Assembly (NCBI GenBank): GCA_036004405.1
Contig: DASYRM010000195.1
Location: 1 to 64,000, forward strand
Origin: DASYRM01 sp036004405
Lineage (GTDB): Bacteria > Acidobacteriota > Vicinamibacteria > Vicinamibacterales > UBA2999
Direction of reading: 5' to 3'
Length of the DNA stretch: 64,000 bases
Both the position numbers and the translations under genes were made by a program. Numbering within the stretch: position 1 is the first letter of the stretch; every line of letters begins with the position of its first letter. The notes under the pieces are model-generated. The model searched no databases, was not told where the DNA came from, and saw only the letters and a list, made by a program, of their open reading frames with translations. Below, piece after piece: positions 43,874 through 51,839 of the stretch.

Positions 43874-44622
43874 GCGCCGCGCCGGGCCTTGCCCCGAGCG
43901 GAGTCGAGGGGCCGGTGGACGTGCTCGTCTTCGGTCCGCACCCCGACGACATCGAGATCGGCATCGGCGGTACCGTCGCCAAGCACGCGCGCCTCGGGCA
44001 CCGCGTCGGGCTGTGCGATCTCACCGCCGGCGAGATGGGCAGCAACGGCACCGTGACCGAGCGGCTGGGCGAAGCCGAGGCCGCACGCACGGTGCTCGGC
44101 GCTTCGTGGCGCACCAACCTCCGGCTGCCGGATCGCGCCATCGGATCGAGCCCCGAGCACCTCCGCGCCATCGCCGGCCTGGTGCGGTGCGCACGCCCGC
44201 GGTGCGTGGCCGTGCCCTACTGGTCCGACCGCCATCCCGATCACGTGCGGGCCAGCGAACTGCTCACCGAGGCGGTCTTCAGCGCCGCGCTCCGCCGCTT
44301 CGATGCGCCCGGCGAGGCGTGGAAGCCGGGCGCCGTCTTCTACTACTTCATCAACGATCACGTGGCGCCCTCCTTCGTCGTGGACGTGAGCGACGACTAC
44401 GAGACGAAGCGGCGCGCGCTGGCCTGCCACGCCAGCCAGTTCGCGCCGGCGGGTGCGGATGCGGTGGCGACGCGGCTCACGTCGAGCCGGTTTCAACAGC
44501 TGATCGAAAGCCGCGACGCGCAGTTCGGCGCCCAGGCGCAGGTGGCCTTCGCGGAAGGCTTCGTCACCCGGCAGTTGATTGTGAAGCCCCACCTCCTCGA
44601 GGGACTCAGGACTCAGGACTGA
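43870..44622 (+). CDS. bshB: Bacillithiol biosynthesis deacetylase BshB1-like
   Basis: The 250-residue LmbE-family zinc enzyme should deacetylate GlcNAc-malate, the second step in bacillithiol synthesis. Motifs are FGPHPDDIEIGIGGTVAKHA near 22 with zinc ligands, DLTAGEMGSNGT near 54, and YWSDRHPDHVRASELL near 117 with the His ligand. The N-terminus has a short extra stretch (SAAPGLAPSGVEGP). The last codons run into a degenerate seven-base repeat. bshA follows; bshC is not in the window. Confidence 0.9.
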   Translation: MSAAPGLAPSGVEGPVDVLVFGPHPDDIEIGIGGTVAKHARLGHRVGLCDLTAGEMGSNGTVTERLGEAEAARTVLGASWRTNLRLPDRAIGSSPEHLRAIAGLVRCARPRCVAVPYWSDRHPDHVRASELLTEAVFSAALRRFDAPGEAWKPGAVFYYFINDHVAPSFVVDVSDDYETKRRALACHASQFAPAGADAVATRLTSSRFQQLIESRDAQFGAQAQVAFAEGFVTRQLIVKPHLLEGLRTQD

Positions 44623-44659
44623 GGACCAAGGACGGACCAGGAACCAGGGACCAAGGACC
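44602..44659 (+). repeat. Degenerate heptanucleotide array between bshB and bshA
   Basis: Imperfect units of the type GGACTCA, GGACTGA, GGACCAA and GGACCA follow one another across the end of bshB and the 37-bp gap to bshA. The purine-rich array includes the bshB stop codon and the space where the bshA ribosome site must lie. Confidence 0.75.
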
Positions 44660-45793
44660 GTGAATATCGGCATCATCTGTTACGCCTCGGTCGGCGGCAG
44701 CGGCATCGTCGCCACCGAGCTCGGCAAGGCGCTCGCGGTGCGCGGCCACCGGGTGCACGTGATCAGCACCGAAACGCCGTTCCGGTTCGGCGACTACCAG
44801 GCCGGGCTGATGTTCCATCAGGTGCTGACGCCCACCTATCCGCTCTTCCGCGAGCCGCAGTACCTGCTGTCGATCGCCAACAAGGTGGTGGAGGTGGCGC
44901 GCGACTTCAGCCTCGACATCGTGCACGCCCACTACGCCGTGCCGCACGCCACCGCCGCGTTCCTGGCCAAGCAGGTGCTGGCGTCCAAGCTGGCGAACCG
45001 CGCGCCCCGGGTGGTCACGACGCTGCACGGCACCGACATCACGCTGGTCGGCAACGACCCGTCGTACTCGGAGATCGTCGCGTTCTCGATCGATCAGTCC
45101 GATCACGTCACCGCGGTGTCGAAGAGCCTGCGCGATTCGACCTACGCCGAGCTGAACGTGCAGAGCGAGATCGAGGTGATTCCGAACTTCCTCGACTGCG
45201 GCCTGCACAAGCGCCAGCACGTGCCGGCGCTGCGCGAGCGCTTCACGGACGGCGACCCCAACGTGAAGATCGTCGCGCACATCTCCAACTTCCGGCCGGT
45301 GAAACACATCGACCACGTGGTGGCGGTGTTCGACCGCATCCGCCAGCGGCTGCCGGCCCGCCTGCTGCTGGTGGGCGACGGGCCCGAGCTGCCGGCGGCG
45401 CTGCGCACGGCGCGAGAGCTGGGGATTTCACCGCTCGTGCACGCGGTTGGCGCGCAGGAGGAAGTGCTGCCGCTGCTCTCGGTGAGCGATCTGTTCCTGC
45501 TGCCGTCGGCGGAGGAGAGCTTCGGCCTGGCGGCGCTCGAAGCGATGGCGTGCGGCGTGCCGGTGGTGGCCTCGCGCGTCGGCGGCGTGCCCGAGGTGAT
45601 CGAGGACGGCAAGAGCGGGTTCCTGCACCCGTCGGGCGCGCTCGACGAAATGGCCGCGAGCGCCGTAGCGGTGCTGTCGGACCCGGTGCGGCACAAGGCC
45701 ACCGCCGAGGCCGCCCGCCGCCGCGTCACCGACGCGTTCTGCGCCGACAAGATCGTGCCGGTGTACGAAGCCGCCTATCGGCGGCTCTTGTAG
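44660..45793 (+). CDS. bshA: N-acetyl-alpha-D-glucosaminyl L-malate synthase BshA-like
   Basis: The 377-residue GT4 enzyme should join UDP-GlcNAc and L-malate, the first bacillithiol step. BshA features are IGIICYASVGGSGIVATELG at the start, HAHYAVPHATAAFLAKQVL near 94, TLHGTDITLVGNDPSY near 117, ISNFRPVKHIDHVVAVFDRI near 210 and AEESFGLAALEAMACGVPVV near 286. It starts with GTG 44660. Its TAG stop is the left GTAG end of a 55-bp palindromic element that forms the whole gap to the convergent VOC gene. Confidence 0.94.
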   Translation: MNIGIICYASVGGSGIVATELGKALAVRGHRVHVISTETPFRFGDYQAGLMFHQVLTPTYPLFREPQYLLSIANKVVEVARDFSLDIVHAHYAVPHATAAFLAKQVLASKLANRAPRVVTTLHGTDITLVGNDPSYSEIVAFSIDQSDHVTAVSKSLRDSTYAELNVQSEIEVIPNFLDCGLHKRQHVPALRERFTDGDPNVKIVAHISNFRPVKHIDHVVAVFDRIRQRLPARLLLVGDGPELPAALRTARELGISPLVHAVGAQEEVLPLLSVSDLFLLPSAEESFGLAALEAMACGVPVVASRVGGVPEVIEDGKSGFLHPSGALDEMAASAVAVLSDPVRHKATAEAARRRVTDAFCADKIVPVYEAAYRRLL

Positions 45794-45844
45794 AGGCGGA
45801 CCTCTCAGGTCCGCCTGCAGGCGCACCTGAAGGTCCGCCTCTAC
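45790..45844. repeat. GTAG/CTAC double-hairpin element forming a complete intergenic region
   Basis: GTAG, hairpin 1 (AGGCGGACCT, CTC, AGGTCCGCCT), GC, hairpin 2 (AGGCGCACCT, GA, AGGTCCGCCT), CTAC. Hairpin 1 is perfect; hairpin 2 has one mismatched pair, as if arms of two types were recombined. The left end is the TAG stop of bshA, the right end is the TAG stop of the convergent VOC gene, and nothing else lies between. Confidence 0.95.
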
Positions 45845-46398
45845 GAGGCGGTGCCAGACCCACCTGACCCGAATGGGACAAGCTTCTTGAACGTCGCCAG
45901 CACCCAGCGGTAGCCGTCAGGATCGGTGACCACCGCGGCGCGATCGCCCCAGGCGGTGTCTTCAGGGTCGCCCACGCCCGCGCCGGCCTCGCGGGCGCCG
46001 CTGAGCGCTCGATCGACGTCCTCGACATAGGTGTAGAGCGCGGCCGCGCCGCCGCCGGGAGCGGTGGCGTCGCCCCGGCGCGTCAGCATCACCACCGTGC
46101 CGCCGCGCTGCATTTCCGCATACCGCGGCTGCCCGTCGGGATCCAGCAGCACCACGCCAGGCACGAATCCGAGCGCGCGCTCCAGAAACGTCATCGAGGC
46201 GCGCACGTTGGCGACGGCCAGGAACGTGTTGACCGCCTGCATGCCGGGCGCCATGCCGCTCGATGACGGTTTCGTAACGGGCACGCGAGCGGCGGGGCGA
46301 ACCGTGGGCCGCCGGGTCTTGGAGCGTCGTGCCTTTGGGCGTCGTGGCGCCGGCCGTTTACGCCGGACTGGTTTTGCCGTCTTCTTTCTCGTGGCCAT
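45841..46398 (-). CDS. VOC domain protein with histone H1-like basic N-terminal tail
   Basis: The 185-residue protein starts at 46398 with about 50 residues rich in Lys, Arg, Pro and Ala (ATRKKTAKPVRRKRPAPRRP), resembling bacterial H1-like tails, and then a VOC/glyoxalase domain (NTFLAVANVRASMTFLERAL, GFVPGVVLLDPDGQPRYAEM, DPDGYRWVLATFKK). The tail suggests nucleic-acid binding. Its TAG stop is supplied by the palindromic element shared with bshA. The start region is divergent from the DUF1800 gene. Confidence 0.82.
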   Translation of the reverse strand: MATRKKTAKPVRRKRPAPRRPKARRSKTRRPTVRPAARVPVTKPSSSGMAPGMQAVNTFLAVANVRASMTFLERALGFVPGVVLLDPDGQPRYAEMQRGGTVVMLTRRGDATAPGGGAAALYTYVEDVDRALSGAREAGAGVGDPEDTAWGDRAAVVTDPDGYRWVLATFKKLVPFGSGGSGTAS

Positions 46399-46493
46399 GC
46401 GTGGGGGCGGCACTAGAATACCCGCCTTCGCCCGGCTTCGGCGCGGCAAGTCCGGTGAAGAAGGCGTATGATCTCCGCCCCAGGGAAGCAGCC

Positions 46494-47948
46494 ATGGCAG
46501 TGAATCACGAGCACCTCGGACACCTGCTGCGCCGCGCCGGCTTCGGCGCCAGCGCCTCCGAGCTCAGCGCCCTCGACGGGATGTCCACCTTCGAGGCGCT
46601 TGCCTACGTGATGAACGTGGACGATCAGCCCGACGACGTGGACAGCAAGATCGGGAGCCCCGACTACATCAACGTCACCGCGCGCGGTCCGTTCTCGCCG
46701 AACTCGAACATCGAAGACGCGCGGCAGCGCTGGCTGTTCCGCATGGTCCACTCGCGCCGTCCGCTGCAAGAGAAGATGGCGCTCTTCTGGCACAACCACT
46801 TCGCCACCGCGTACAGCAAGGTGGCGGGGACCTTTGGCGCCATCCAGGGCACCAAGATGATGGCGCTCAAGGAGGGCGAGCTGCCAGGGCCGCAGGGGCA
46901 GATCGAGACGTTCCGCGAGAAGGGGCTCGGCAGCTTCCGCGATCTGCTGGTGGCCGTGGCCCAGGATCCGGCGATGCTCGTCTGGCTCGACGGCCGCACC
47001 AACACGCGGCAGCGCCCGCAGGAGAATTTCGGCCGCGAGATCATGGAGCTCTTCACGCTCGGTGTCGGCCACTACGTCGAAGAGGACGTGTACGCCGCGG
47101 CGCGCGTGTTCACCGGGTGGAACCTGCGCCTGGTGGGCGACCCCAACACGACCGCCGGCTACTACGACTTCGCCTACATCCCGGGCAACCACGACCCGAC
47201 CGCCAAAACCTTCACCTTCCCGATCTATCGCGACGGCTCCACCACGATTCCGGCGCGCGCCGCGAGCGGCGGCATGCAGGATGGCATCGACTTCATCACC
47301 GCGCTCGCCACCCACCCGGCCACCGCGGAACGGCTGGCGCGGAAGATGTGGGGCTTCTTCGTCAGCGAGGACATTCCGCCCGACCCGGAGTACCTGCGCG
47401 GCGCCACCGGCATCTATCTGGGGAACGACACGCGCATCAAGCCGCTCGTGCAGTACACGCTGCAGTCGCGCTGGTTCCAGAATCCCGGCAACTGGCATTC
47501 GCGCCACGCGTGGCCGGTGGAGTACGCCGTCCGCGCCGTGAAGGAGGTCGGCTTCCTCGGCTTCTCGGTGGACAACATGCGGGCGCCGCTCATCGCCATG
47601 GGGCAGACGCTCTTCGAGCCGCCCGACGTGGCGGGGTGGGAGCTGGGCAAGGGCTGGTTCTCCACCGGCGCGATGCTCGCGCGCATGAACTTCGCCGCGA
47701 CGATCGCCGCGAACCAGCGCTTCAATCTGGCCGCGGCCGCCGCGAGCGCCAAGGATTCGCCGGACAGCTTCGTGGAGTTCTTCCTGGACCGCCTGTCGCC
47801 CGCGCCGTTCGATTCCGAGCCGCTCGACGCGCTCAAGGCGTATGTCGTGGACGGCGGCGCCTGGAACGGATCGACGGCGCAGCTGCAGACGAAGGGCGCC
47901 GGTCTGACCCGGCTCATCGTCGGCTCGGCCGAATACCAGTTGATGTAG
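46494..47948 (+). CDS. DUF1800 family protein
   Basis: The 484-residue product matches DUF1800: HLGHLLRRAGFGASASELSA at the start, LFWHNHFATAYSKVAG near 98, FGREIMELFTLGVGHYVEED near 178, ARVFTGWNLRLVGDP near 202, and FEPPDVAGWELGKGWFSTGA near 372. DUF1800 genes are nearly always followed by DUF1501, as here; the pair is exported and its function is unknown. ATG 46494 is used because family similarity begins right there. Confidence 0.93.
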   Translation: MAVNHEHLGHLLRRAGFGASASELSALDGMSTFEALAYVMNVDDQPDDVDSKIGSPDYINVTARGPFSPNSNIEDARQRWLFRMVHSRRPLQEKMALFWHNHFATAYSKVAGTFGAIQGTKMMALKEGELPGPQGQIETFREKGLGSFRDLLVAVAQDPAMLVWLDGRTNTRQRPQENFGREIMELFTLGVGHYVEEDVYAAARVFTGWNLRLVGDPNTTAGYYDFAYIPGNHDPTAKTFTFPIYRDGSTTIPARAASGGMQDGIDFITALATHPATAERLARKMWGFFVSEDIPPDPEYLRGATGIYLGNDTRIKPLVQYTLQSRWFQNPGNWHSRHAWPVEYAVRAVKEVGFLGFSVDNMRAPLIAMGQTLFEPPDVAGWELGKGWFSTGAMLARMNFAATIAANQRFNLAAAAASAKDSPDSFVEFFLDRLSPAPFDSEPLDALKAYVVDGGAWNGSTAQLQTKGAGLTRLIVGSAEYQLM

Positions 47949-47961
47949 GGGGCGCGCTCAC

Positions 47962-49230
47962 ATGGCCACTTCGCCTCGCGTCTCGCGCCGCACCTTCATC
48001 CGTGGCGGTGTGTCGGCGTTCACCCTCACCTTTGCGGCGCCGTCGTTCCTGTCGGACATCGCCCGCGCCCAGGGCGCGGCGGCGCGCAACCTCGTCGTGG
48101 TCTATCTGAGCGGCGGCAACGATGCGCTCAGCACGGTGGTCCCGTACCAGGATCCGTTCTATTACAGCCGCCGGCCGACGATTGCCGTGCCGCAGGGGCA
48201 GGTGCTGCAGATCGGCGCCGACACAACCGGCCGCGGGCTCGGCTTCCATCCGCGGCTGACCGGGCTGCGCGAGATCTTCAACGCCGGACGCCTGGCGGTA
48301 ATCCAGCGCACCGGCTACGCCAACTCGAGCCGGTCGCACTTCCAGGGCTACGACATCTGGGGCACCGCCGATCCCGCGCTCAAGGTCAGCGACGGCTGGC
48401 TGGGGCGCTACCTCGAGACGCTGCCGCAGGATGCGCTCCTGGGATGGTCGGCCACGCAGGAGCTGCCGCGCGCGCTGTCGTCGCGCGACGTCAGCGTGCC
48501 GGCGATTCCCAACGTCGCGACCTACGCGTTTGCCAGCCCCAACGTCGGTGTGGAGGCCACGCGAGAGCGGGCCGCCGCCACGGCCCTGGCGTCGCATCTG
48601 CCCGACGAGCGGCCGCAGCTGGCGTTCGTGAACCGCAGTGCGCAAGGCGCGTTTGCCACGCTCGATCGGGTGGCGTCTGTCGCGACCTACGCCGGCAGCG
48701 TGGCCTATCCCAATAACGGCTTTGCACTGGCGCTGCGCACCGTGGCCGGCGCCATGGTCCGCGGCGTGGGCACGCGGGTGTTCTGGGTGCAGACCGGCGG
48801 CTACGACACGCACTCCGGGCAGGGCGCGGCCGGCGGCGGCGCCTATTCCAATTTGATGGGCACGTTCGGCGACGGCCTGTTGGCGTTCTACAACGACCTG
48901 CGCAACCAGGGGCTGCTGAACGACACGCTGATACTCCAGTTCTCGGAGTTCGGCCGCCGCATCAGCGAGAACGGCAGCGGCGGCACCGACCATGGCGCCG
49001 GGGCCGTCATGATGGCCATCGGCGGCGCCGTGCGCGGCGGCATCTACGGCACCGCGGCCTCGCTCGACCCCAACCCCTCGAACCCGACGCTGGAGAACAG
49101 CGGCGGCGACGTGAAGTACGAGACCGACTTCCGGTCGGTCTACGCCCGGGTGCTCGACGGCTGGCTCGGCGCCAACTCGGCCAGCGTCCTCGGCGGCGAC
49201 TTCCGCAGCGGCGCCCCACCCATCGTATGA
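47962..49230 (+). CDS. DUF1501 family Tat-exported protein
   Basis: The 422-residue product has a twin-arginine signal (SRRTFIRGGVSAFTLTFAA) and DUF1501 motifs: LVVVYLSGGNDALSTVVPYQ near 46, YANSSRSHFQGYDIWGTAD near 117, YDTHSGQGAAGG near 281 and EFGRRISENGSGGTDHGAGA near 330. The fold is related to alkaline phosphatase/sulfatase-like proteins. It is 13 bases from the DUF1800 gene, and the two products probably act together outside the cytoplasm. Confidence 0.93.
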   Translation: MATSPRVSRRTFIRGGVSAFTLTFAAPSFLSDIARAQGAAARNLVVVYLSGGNDALSTVVPYQDPFYYSRRPTIAVPQGQVLQIGADTTGRGLGFHPRLTGLREIFNAGRLAVIQRTGYANSSRSHFQGYDIWGTADPALKVSDGWLGRYLETLPQDALLGWSATQELPRALSSRDVSVPAIPNVATYAFASPNVGVEATRERAAATALASHLPDERPQLAFVNRSAQGAFATLDRVASVATYAGSVAYPNNGFALALRTVAGAMVRGVGTRVFWVQTGGYDTHSGQGAAGGGAYSNLMGTFGDGLLAFYNDLRNQGLLNDTLILQFSEFGRRISENGSGGTDHGAGAVMMAIGGAVRGGIYGTAASLDPNPSNPTLENSGGDVKYETDFRSVYARVLDGWLGANSASVLGGDFRSGAPPIV

Positions 49231-49245
49231 ATCTGGCGCATCTTC

Positions 49246-49295
49246 GTAGAGGCGGACCTTCCGTCTTCGCCAAGGCTCCGGCGGAAGGTCCGCCT
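49246..49295. repeat. GTAG palindromic element with long-loop stem
   Basis: GTAG is followed by AGGCGGACCTTCCG and its complement CGGAAGGTCCGCCT (14 bp) around an 18-nt loop. The loop carries CTTCGCCAAGGCTCCGG, so this copy has extra sequence between the arms. It lies 15 bases after the DUF1501 stop. Confidence 0.88.
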
Positions 49296-49350
49296 GAACT
49301 CCGCCTGGCACCATCCAGATGGCCCCGCCGCCCGTAGATCGTCTTGGACC

Positions 49351-49968
49351 ATGGTGATCTGGCTGTTTGCGGCCGTCGTCGGCTTTCCGGGGCGGTCGTC
49401 GGAATCGCAGGCTGAAGATCAGCGGTCGCTGCAGCGCGCCGCCGCCGGCGACTCGGGTGGCCTGGGGGCGCTCTACGACCGGCACGGCCGGGCGGTGTAT
49501 TCGCTCGCGCTTCGTATCCTGGGCGACGAGGGCGACGCGGAAGAAGTGTCGCAGGACGTGTTCGCGCAGGCGTGGCGCCGCGCCAGCCAGTACGACGAGT
49601 CGCGGGGCACGGTGGCGGCCTGGCTCCTGGTGATGGCGCGCACCCGCGCCATCGACCGCTTCCGCGCCCGCCGGGTACGGCCGGAAGGACGCGTGCAGGA
49701 CGACGACGGCCTCACGCTGCAGCAGCTCCCGTCGACGAGCCCCGATGTGGCCTCGCAGATGATGGCGGCCGAGCGCGGACAGCGCGTGCGCCGGGCGCTC
49801 GACGAGCTGCCGTTCCTGCAGCGGGTGGCCATCGAGCTGGCCTACTTCGAAGGCCTCAGCCAGCGTGAGATCGCCGAGCGGCTGGAGCAGCCGCTGGGTA
49901 CCGTGAAGACCCGGATGCGGCTCGGGCTGTTGAAGCTTCGCGACGCGCTCGTGGAGGTGCAGCCGTGA
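49351..49968 (+). CDS. ECF sigma factor, SigK-like
   Basis: The 205-residue protein has sigma region 2 (LGALYDRHGRAVYSLALRIL, DAEEVSQDVFAQAWRRAS) and region 4 (LPFLQRVAIELAYFEGLSQR then EIAERLEQPLGTVKTRMRLG). The next gene, overlapping by GTGA, encodes a RskA-type anti-sigma factor, the usual arrangement of SigK-like ECF systems. The first 20 residues are hydrophobic and atypical, so a later start is possible. Confidence 0.92.
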   Translation: MVIWLFAAVVGFPGRSSESQAEDQRSLQRAAAGDSGGLGALYDRHGRAVYSLALRILGDEGDAEEVSQDVFAQAWRRASQYDESRGTVAAWLLVMARTRAIDRFRARRVRPEGRVQDDDGLTLQQLPSTSPDVASQMMAAERGQRVRRALDELPFLQRVAIELAYFEGLSQREIAERLEQPLGTVKTRMRLGLLKLRDALVEVQP

Positions 49969-50810
49969 ACGCGGCCCACGACGAGCTGAAGCACGACGCC
50001 GCGGCCTACGCGCTGGGCGTGCTGGAGCCGGCCGAGCGCGCGGCGTTCGAAGCGCACCTGTCGTCGTGTGCCGAGTGCGCGGCCGAGGTGCGCCAGATGC
50101 GGCTGGCGGCGAGCGCGCTGCCGTACACCGTGCCGCAGGTGTCGCCACCGCCGTCGCTGCGCGCGCGCATTCTGGACCAGGCCGTCCGTGGGGTCGGGCC
50201 TTCAGACCCGGCCGACAGAAAGGCCGGGCCTGGCGTGGCAACCGTAGCCGTCGTACGCGAACGCCGCGGGCCGCCGGCCTGGCTGCAGATTGCTGCGATG
50301 CTCGTCGTCGGCGCCGGCGTGTTCCTCTACGCGCAGCGGATGCAGGCGCGCGTGTCGAACCTCGAGGCGCAGCTCGCGCAGGCGCAGGCGCAGGTCGCCA
50401 CCTCCGATCGACTGACCGCGGAGGCGCGCACGGTGGCCCTCCGCGCGCAGTCGGCGATGGGCGTGTTTGCCGCGCCGGACGTGGCCCGTATCGATCTTGC
50501 GGGGCAACCCGCGGCCGTGAGCGCCCGGGCGCGCGCGCTGTGGAGCCGCCAGCGCGGGATGGTGTTCACGGCGACGAATCTGCCGGCGCTGCCGGCCGGC
50601 CGCGTGTATCAGGTGTGGGTGGTCACGGCGCAGGCGCCCGTGAGCGCGGGGCTGCTGACGCCTGACGCGTCCGGCGGCGGGTCCGTGTACTTCGAGACGC
50701 CGGTGGACATCCTGCCGCCGGTCGCCGTGGCCGTCACGCTCGAACCCGCCGGCGGCGTGCCCGCGCCCACCGGCGCGATGTATCTGGTCGGCAAGCCCTC
50801 GCCGCTGTAA
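49965..50810 (+). CDS. Anti-sigma-K factor RskA-like protein with zinc motif
   Basis: The 281-residue protein starts with GTG in a four-base overlap with the sigma gene. The N-terminus carries the anti-sigma zinc motif in FEAHLSSCAECAAEVRQM (H-x3-C-x2-C), a membrane helix lies near 107 (LQIAAMLVVGAGVFLYAQ), then a short coiled coil (NLEAQLAQAQAQVA) and an extracytoplasmic RskA domain (PALPAGRVYQVWVVTAQAPV). A degraded palindromic element encodes residues near 75-85 (GVGPSDPADRK). Confidence 0.92.
   Translation: MNAAHDELKHDAAAYALGVLEPAERAAFEAHLSSCAECAAEVRQMRLAASALPYTVPQVSPPPSLRARILDQAVRGVGPSDPADRKAGPGVATVAVVRERRGPPAWLQIAAMLVVGAGVFLYAQRMQARVSNLEAQLAQAQAQVATSDRLTAEARTVALRAQSAMGVFAAPDVARIDLAGQPAAVSARARALWSRQRGMVFTATNLPALPAGRVYQVWVVTAQAPVSAGLLTPDASGGGSVYFETPVDILPPVAVAVTLEPAGGVPAPTGAMYLVGKPSPL
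50190..50215. repeat. Degenerate palindromic element inside the anti-sigma gene
   Basis: GGGTCGGGCCTTCAGACCCGG shows the TTCAG centre and partly paired arms typical of the family, but pairing is broken. It is translated as part of the linker between the zinc domain and the membrane helix. Confidence 0.5.
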
Positions 50811-50841
50811 CGCAGCGGAGAAGGCGGAGAAGGGAAGAGTT

Positions 50842-51768
50842 TTAATCTCTGCCCTCTCTGCCCTCTCTGCCCTCTCCGCCATAGATCTCGGCGAGCGCTT
50901 GGTCCAGGCGCGCGTACCGAAACTCGAAGCCGCGGCTCTGCGCGACGCGCGGCAGCACACGCTGGCCGTTCAGCACCATCGCCTCGGCCATCTCGCCGAG
51001 CGCGAGCCGCAGCGCGAAGGCAGGCGCGGGCATGAACGACGGGCGGTGCAGTGCACGGCCGATTGCCGTTGCCATCTCCCGATTGGTTACCGGCGCTGGC
51101 GCCGTGAGGTTCACCGGCCCGCGCAGGTCGGGGCTCGCGAGTGCCCAGCGCACCATCGCGATCCAGTCGTCGCGATGGATCCACGACATCACCTGCCGGC
51201 CCGATCCCAGCGGTCCGCCGGCGAAGAAATGAAAGGGCAGCGCCAGCTGCTGCAGCGCGCCGCCGCCTCTGGCCAGCACCAGCCCGGTCCGCAGCAGCAC
51301 CACGCGCGCGATGTCGCCGGCCTCGAGCGCCTCGCCCTCCCATTCGCGGCAGACCGTCGCCAGAAAGTCGGTGCCGACCGCTGAGGACTCGTCGAGCGGT
51401 TCGTCTCCGCGCGTGCCGTAGTAGCCGATGGCCGATCCGCTGAGAAGCGTCGTGCCCGCGGCTGCAGCTGCCCGCAGCGCCGCCGCCACGGCGCTCGTGG
51501 CCTCGAGACGGCTGGCCAGGATGGCGCGCCTGCGGGCCGCCGTCCACCGCCCCTCGGCGATCGGCTCGCCAGCCAGGTTGACCACGGCTCCGGCGCCCTC
51601 GAACGATCGCGCCCACACGTCGAGGCTCGAGGCTGGAGCCCACTGCACCTCGCCTGGCGCGCGGGCCGGCCTGCGCGTGAGCACGACGACATCGTGGCCG
51701 TCGTGTCGAAGCGCCTTCACCAGCGGCGCCCCGAGGAACCCCGTTCCGCCTGTGACAACGACTTTCAT
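50842..51768 (-). CDS. TIGR01777 family SDR epimerase-like protein
   Basis: The 308-residue protein starts KVVVTGGTGFLGAPLVKALR (NAD-binding) and has VNLAGEPIAEGRWTAARRRA near 63, LLSGSAIGYYGTRGDEPLDE near 107, and SWIHRDDWIAMVRWAL near 210: the YfcH/TIGR01777 family, often linked to cell-surface or plastid-division-type roles but biochemically obscure. The C-terminus GREGREGRD is encoded by a nine-base tandem repeat, so its length may vary between strains. Confidence 0.9.
   Translation of the reverse strand: MKVVVTGGTGFLGAPLVKALRHDGHDVVVLTRRPARAPGEVQWAPASSLDVWARSFEGAGAVVNLAGEPIAEGRWTAARRRAILASRLEATSAVAAALRAAAAAGTTLLSGSAIGYYGTRGDEPLDESSAVGTDFLATVCREWEGEALEAGDIARVVLLRTGLVLARGGGALQQLALPFHFFAGGPLGSGRQVMSWIHRDDWIAMVRWALASPDLRGPVNLTAPAPVTNREMATAIGRALHRPSFMPAPAFALRLALGEMAEAMVLNGQRVLPRVAQSRGFEFRYARLDQALAEIYGGEGREGREGRD
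50851..50880. repeat. Nine-base tandem repeat (GCCCTCTCT) at gene 3' end
   Basis: Three units (50851-50859, 50860-50868, 50869-50877, the last with one change) encode Gly-Arg-Glu repeats at the end of the TIGR01777 protein. The preceding purine-rich region (GGCGGAGA near 50823) is complementary to the end of the array (TCTCCGCC), so a hairpin at this convergent junction is possible. Confidence 0.75.
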
Positions 51769-51792
51769 GGCAATAAGTTAGCCCAATGCCCA

Positions 51793-51821
51793 TTGACTTT
51801 CAGTCCAGATCAATCTATTAA
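51793..51821 (+). promoter_or_regulatory. Sigma-70 promoter of the TetR-efflux operon
   Basis: TTGACT (51793-51798), 17 bases, then TATTAA (51816-51821) gives near-consensus -35 and -10 boxes. Transcription would start near 51828, inside the palindrome described next and about 12 bases before the regulator's ATG. No Shine-Dalgarno is visible in so short a leader. Confidence 0.75.
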
Positions 51822-51837
51822 CTAACTAGTTGGTTAA
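51818..51837 (+). promoter_or_regulatory. TetR operator palindrome overlapping promoter
   Basis: TTAACTAACT and AGTTGGTTAA form a 20-bp inverted repeat with a single mismatched pair. It overlaps the -10 box and the expected transcription start, two bases before the regulator gene. A TetR dimer bound there would block its own operon. Confidence 0.75.
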
Positions 51838-51839
51838 CG

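Noticed and set aside
47914..50241. 775-codon minus-strand frame across DUF1501 and the sigma factor
   Set aside because: It crosses two well-supported genes and has no recognisable protein features.
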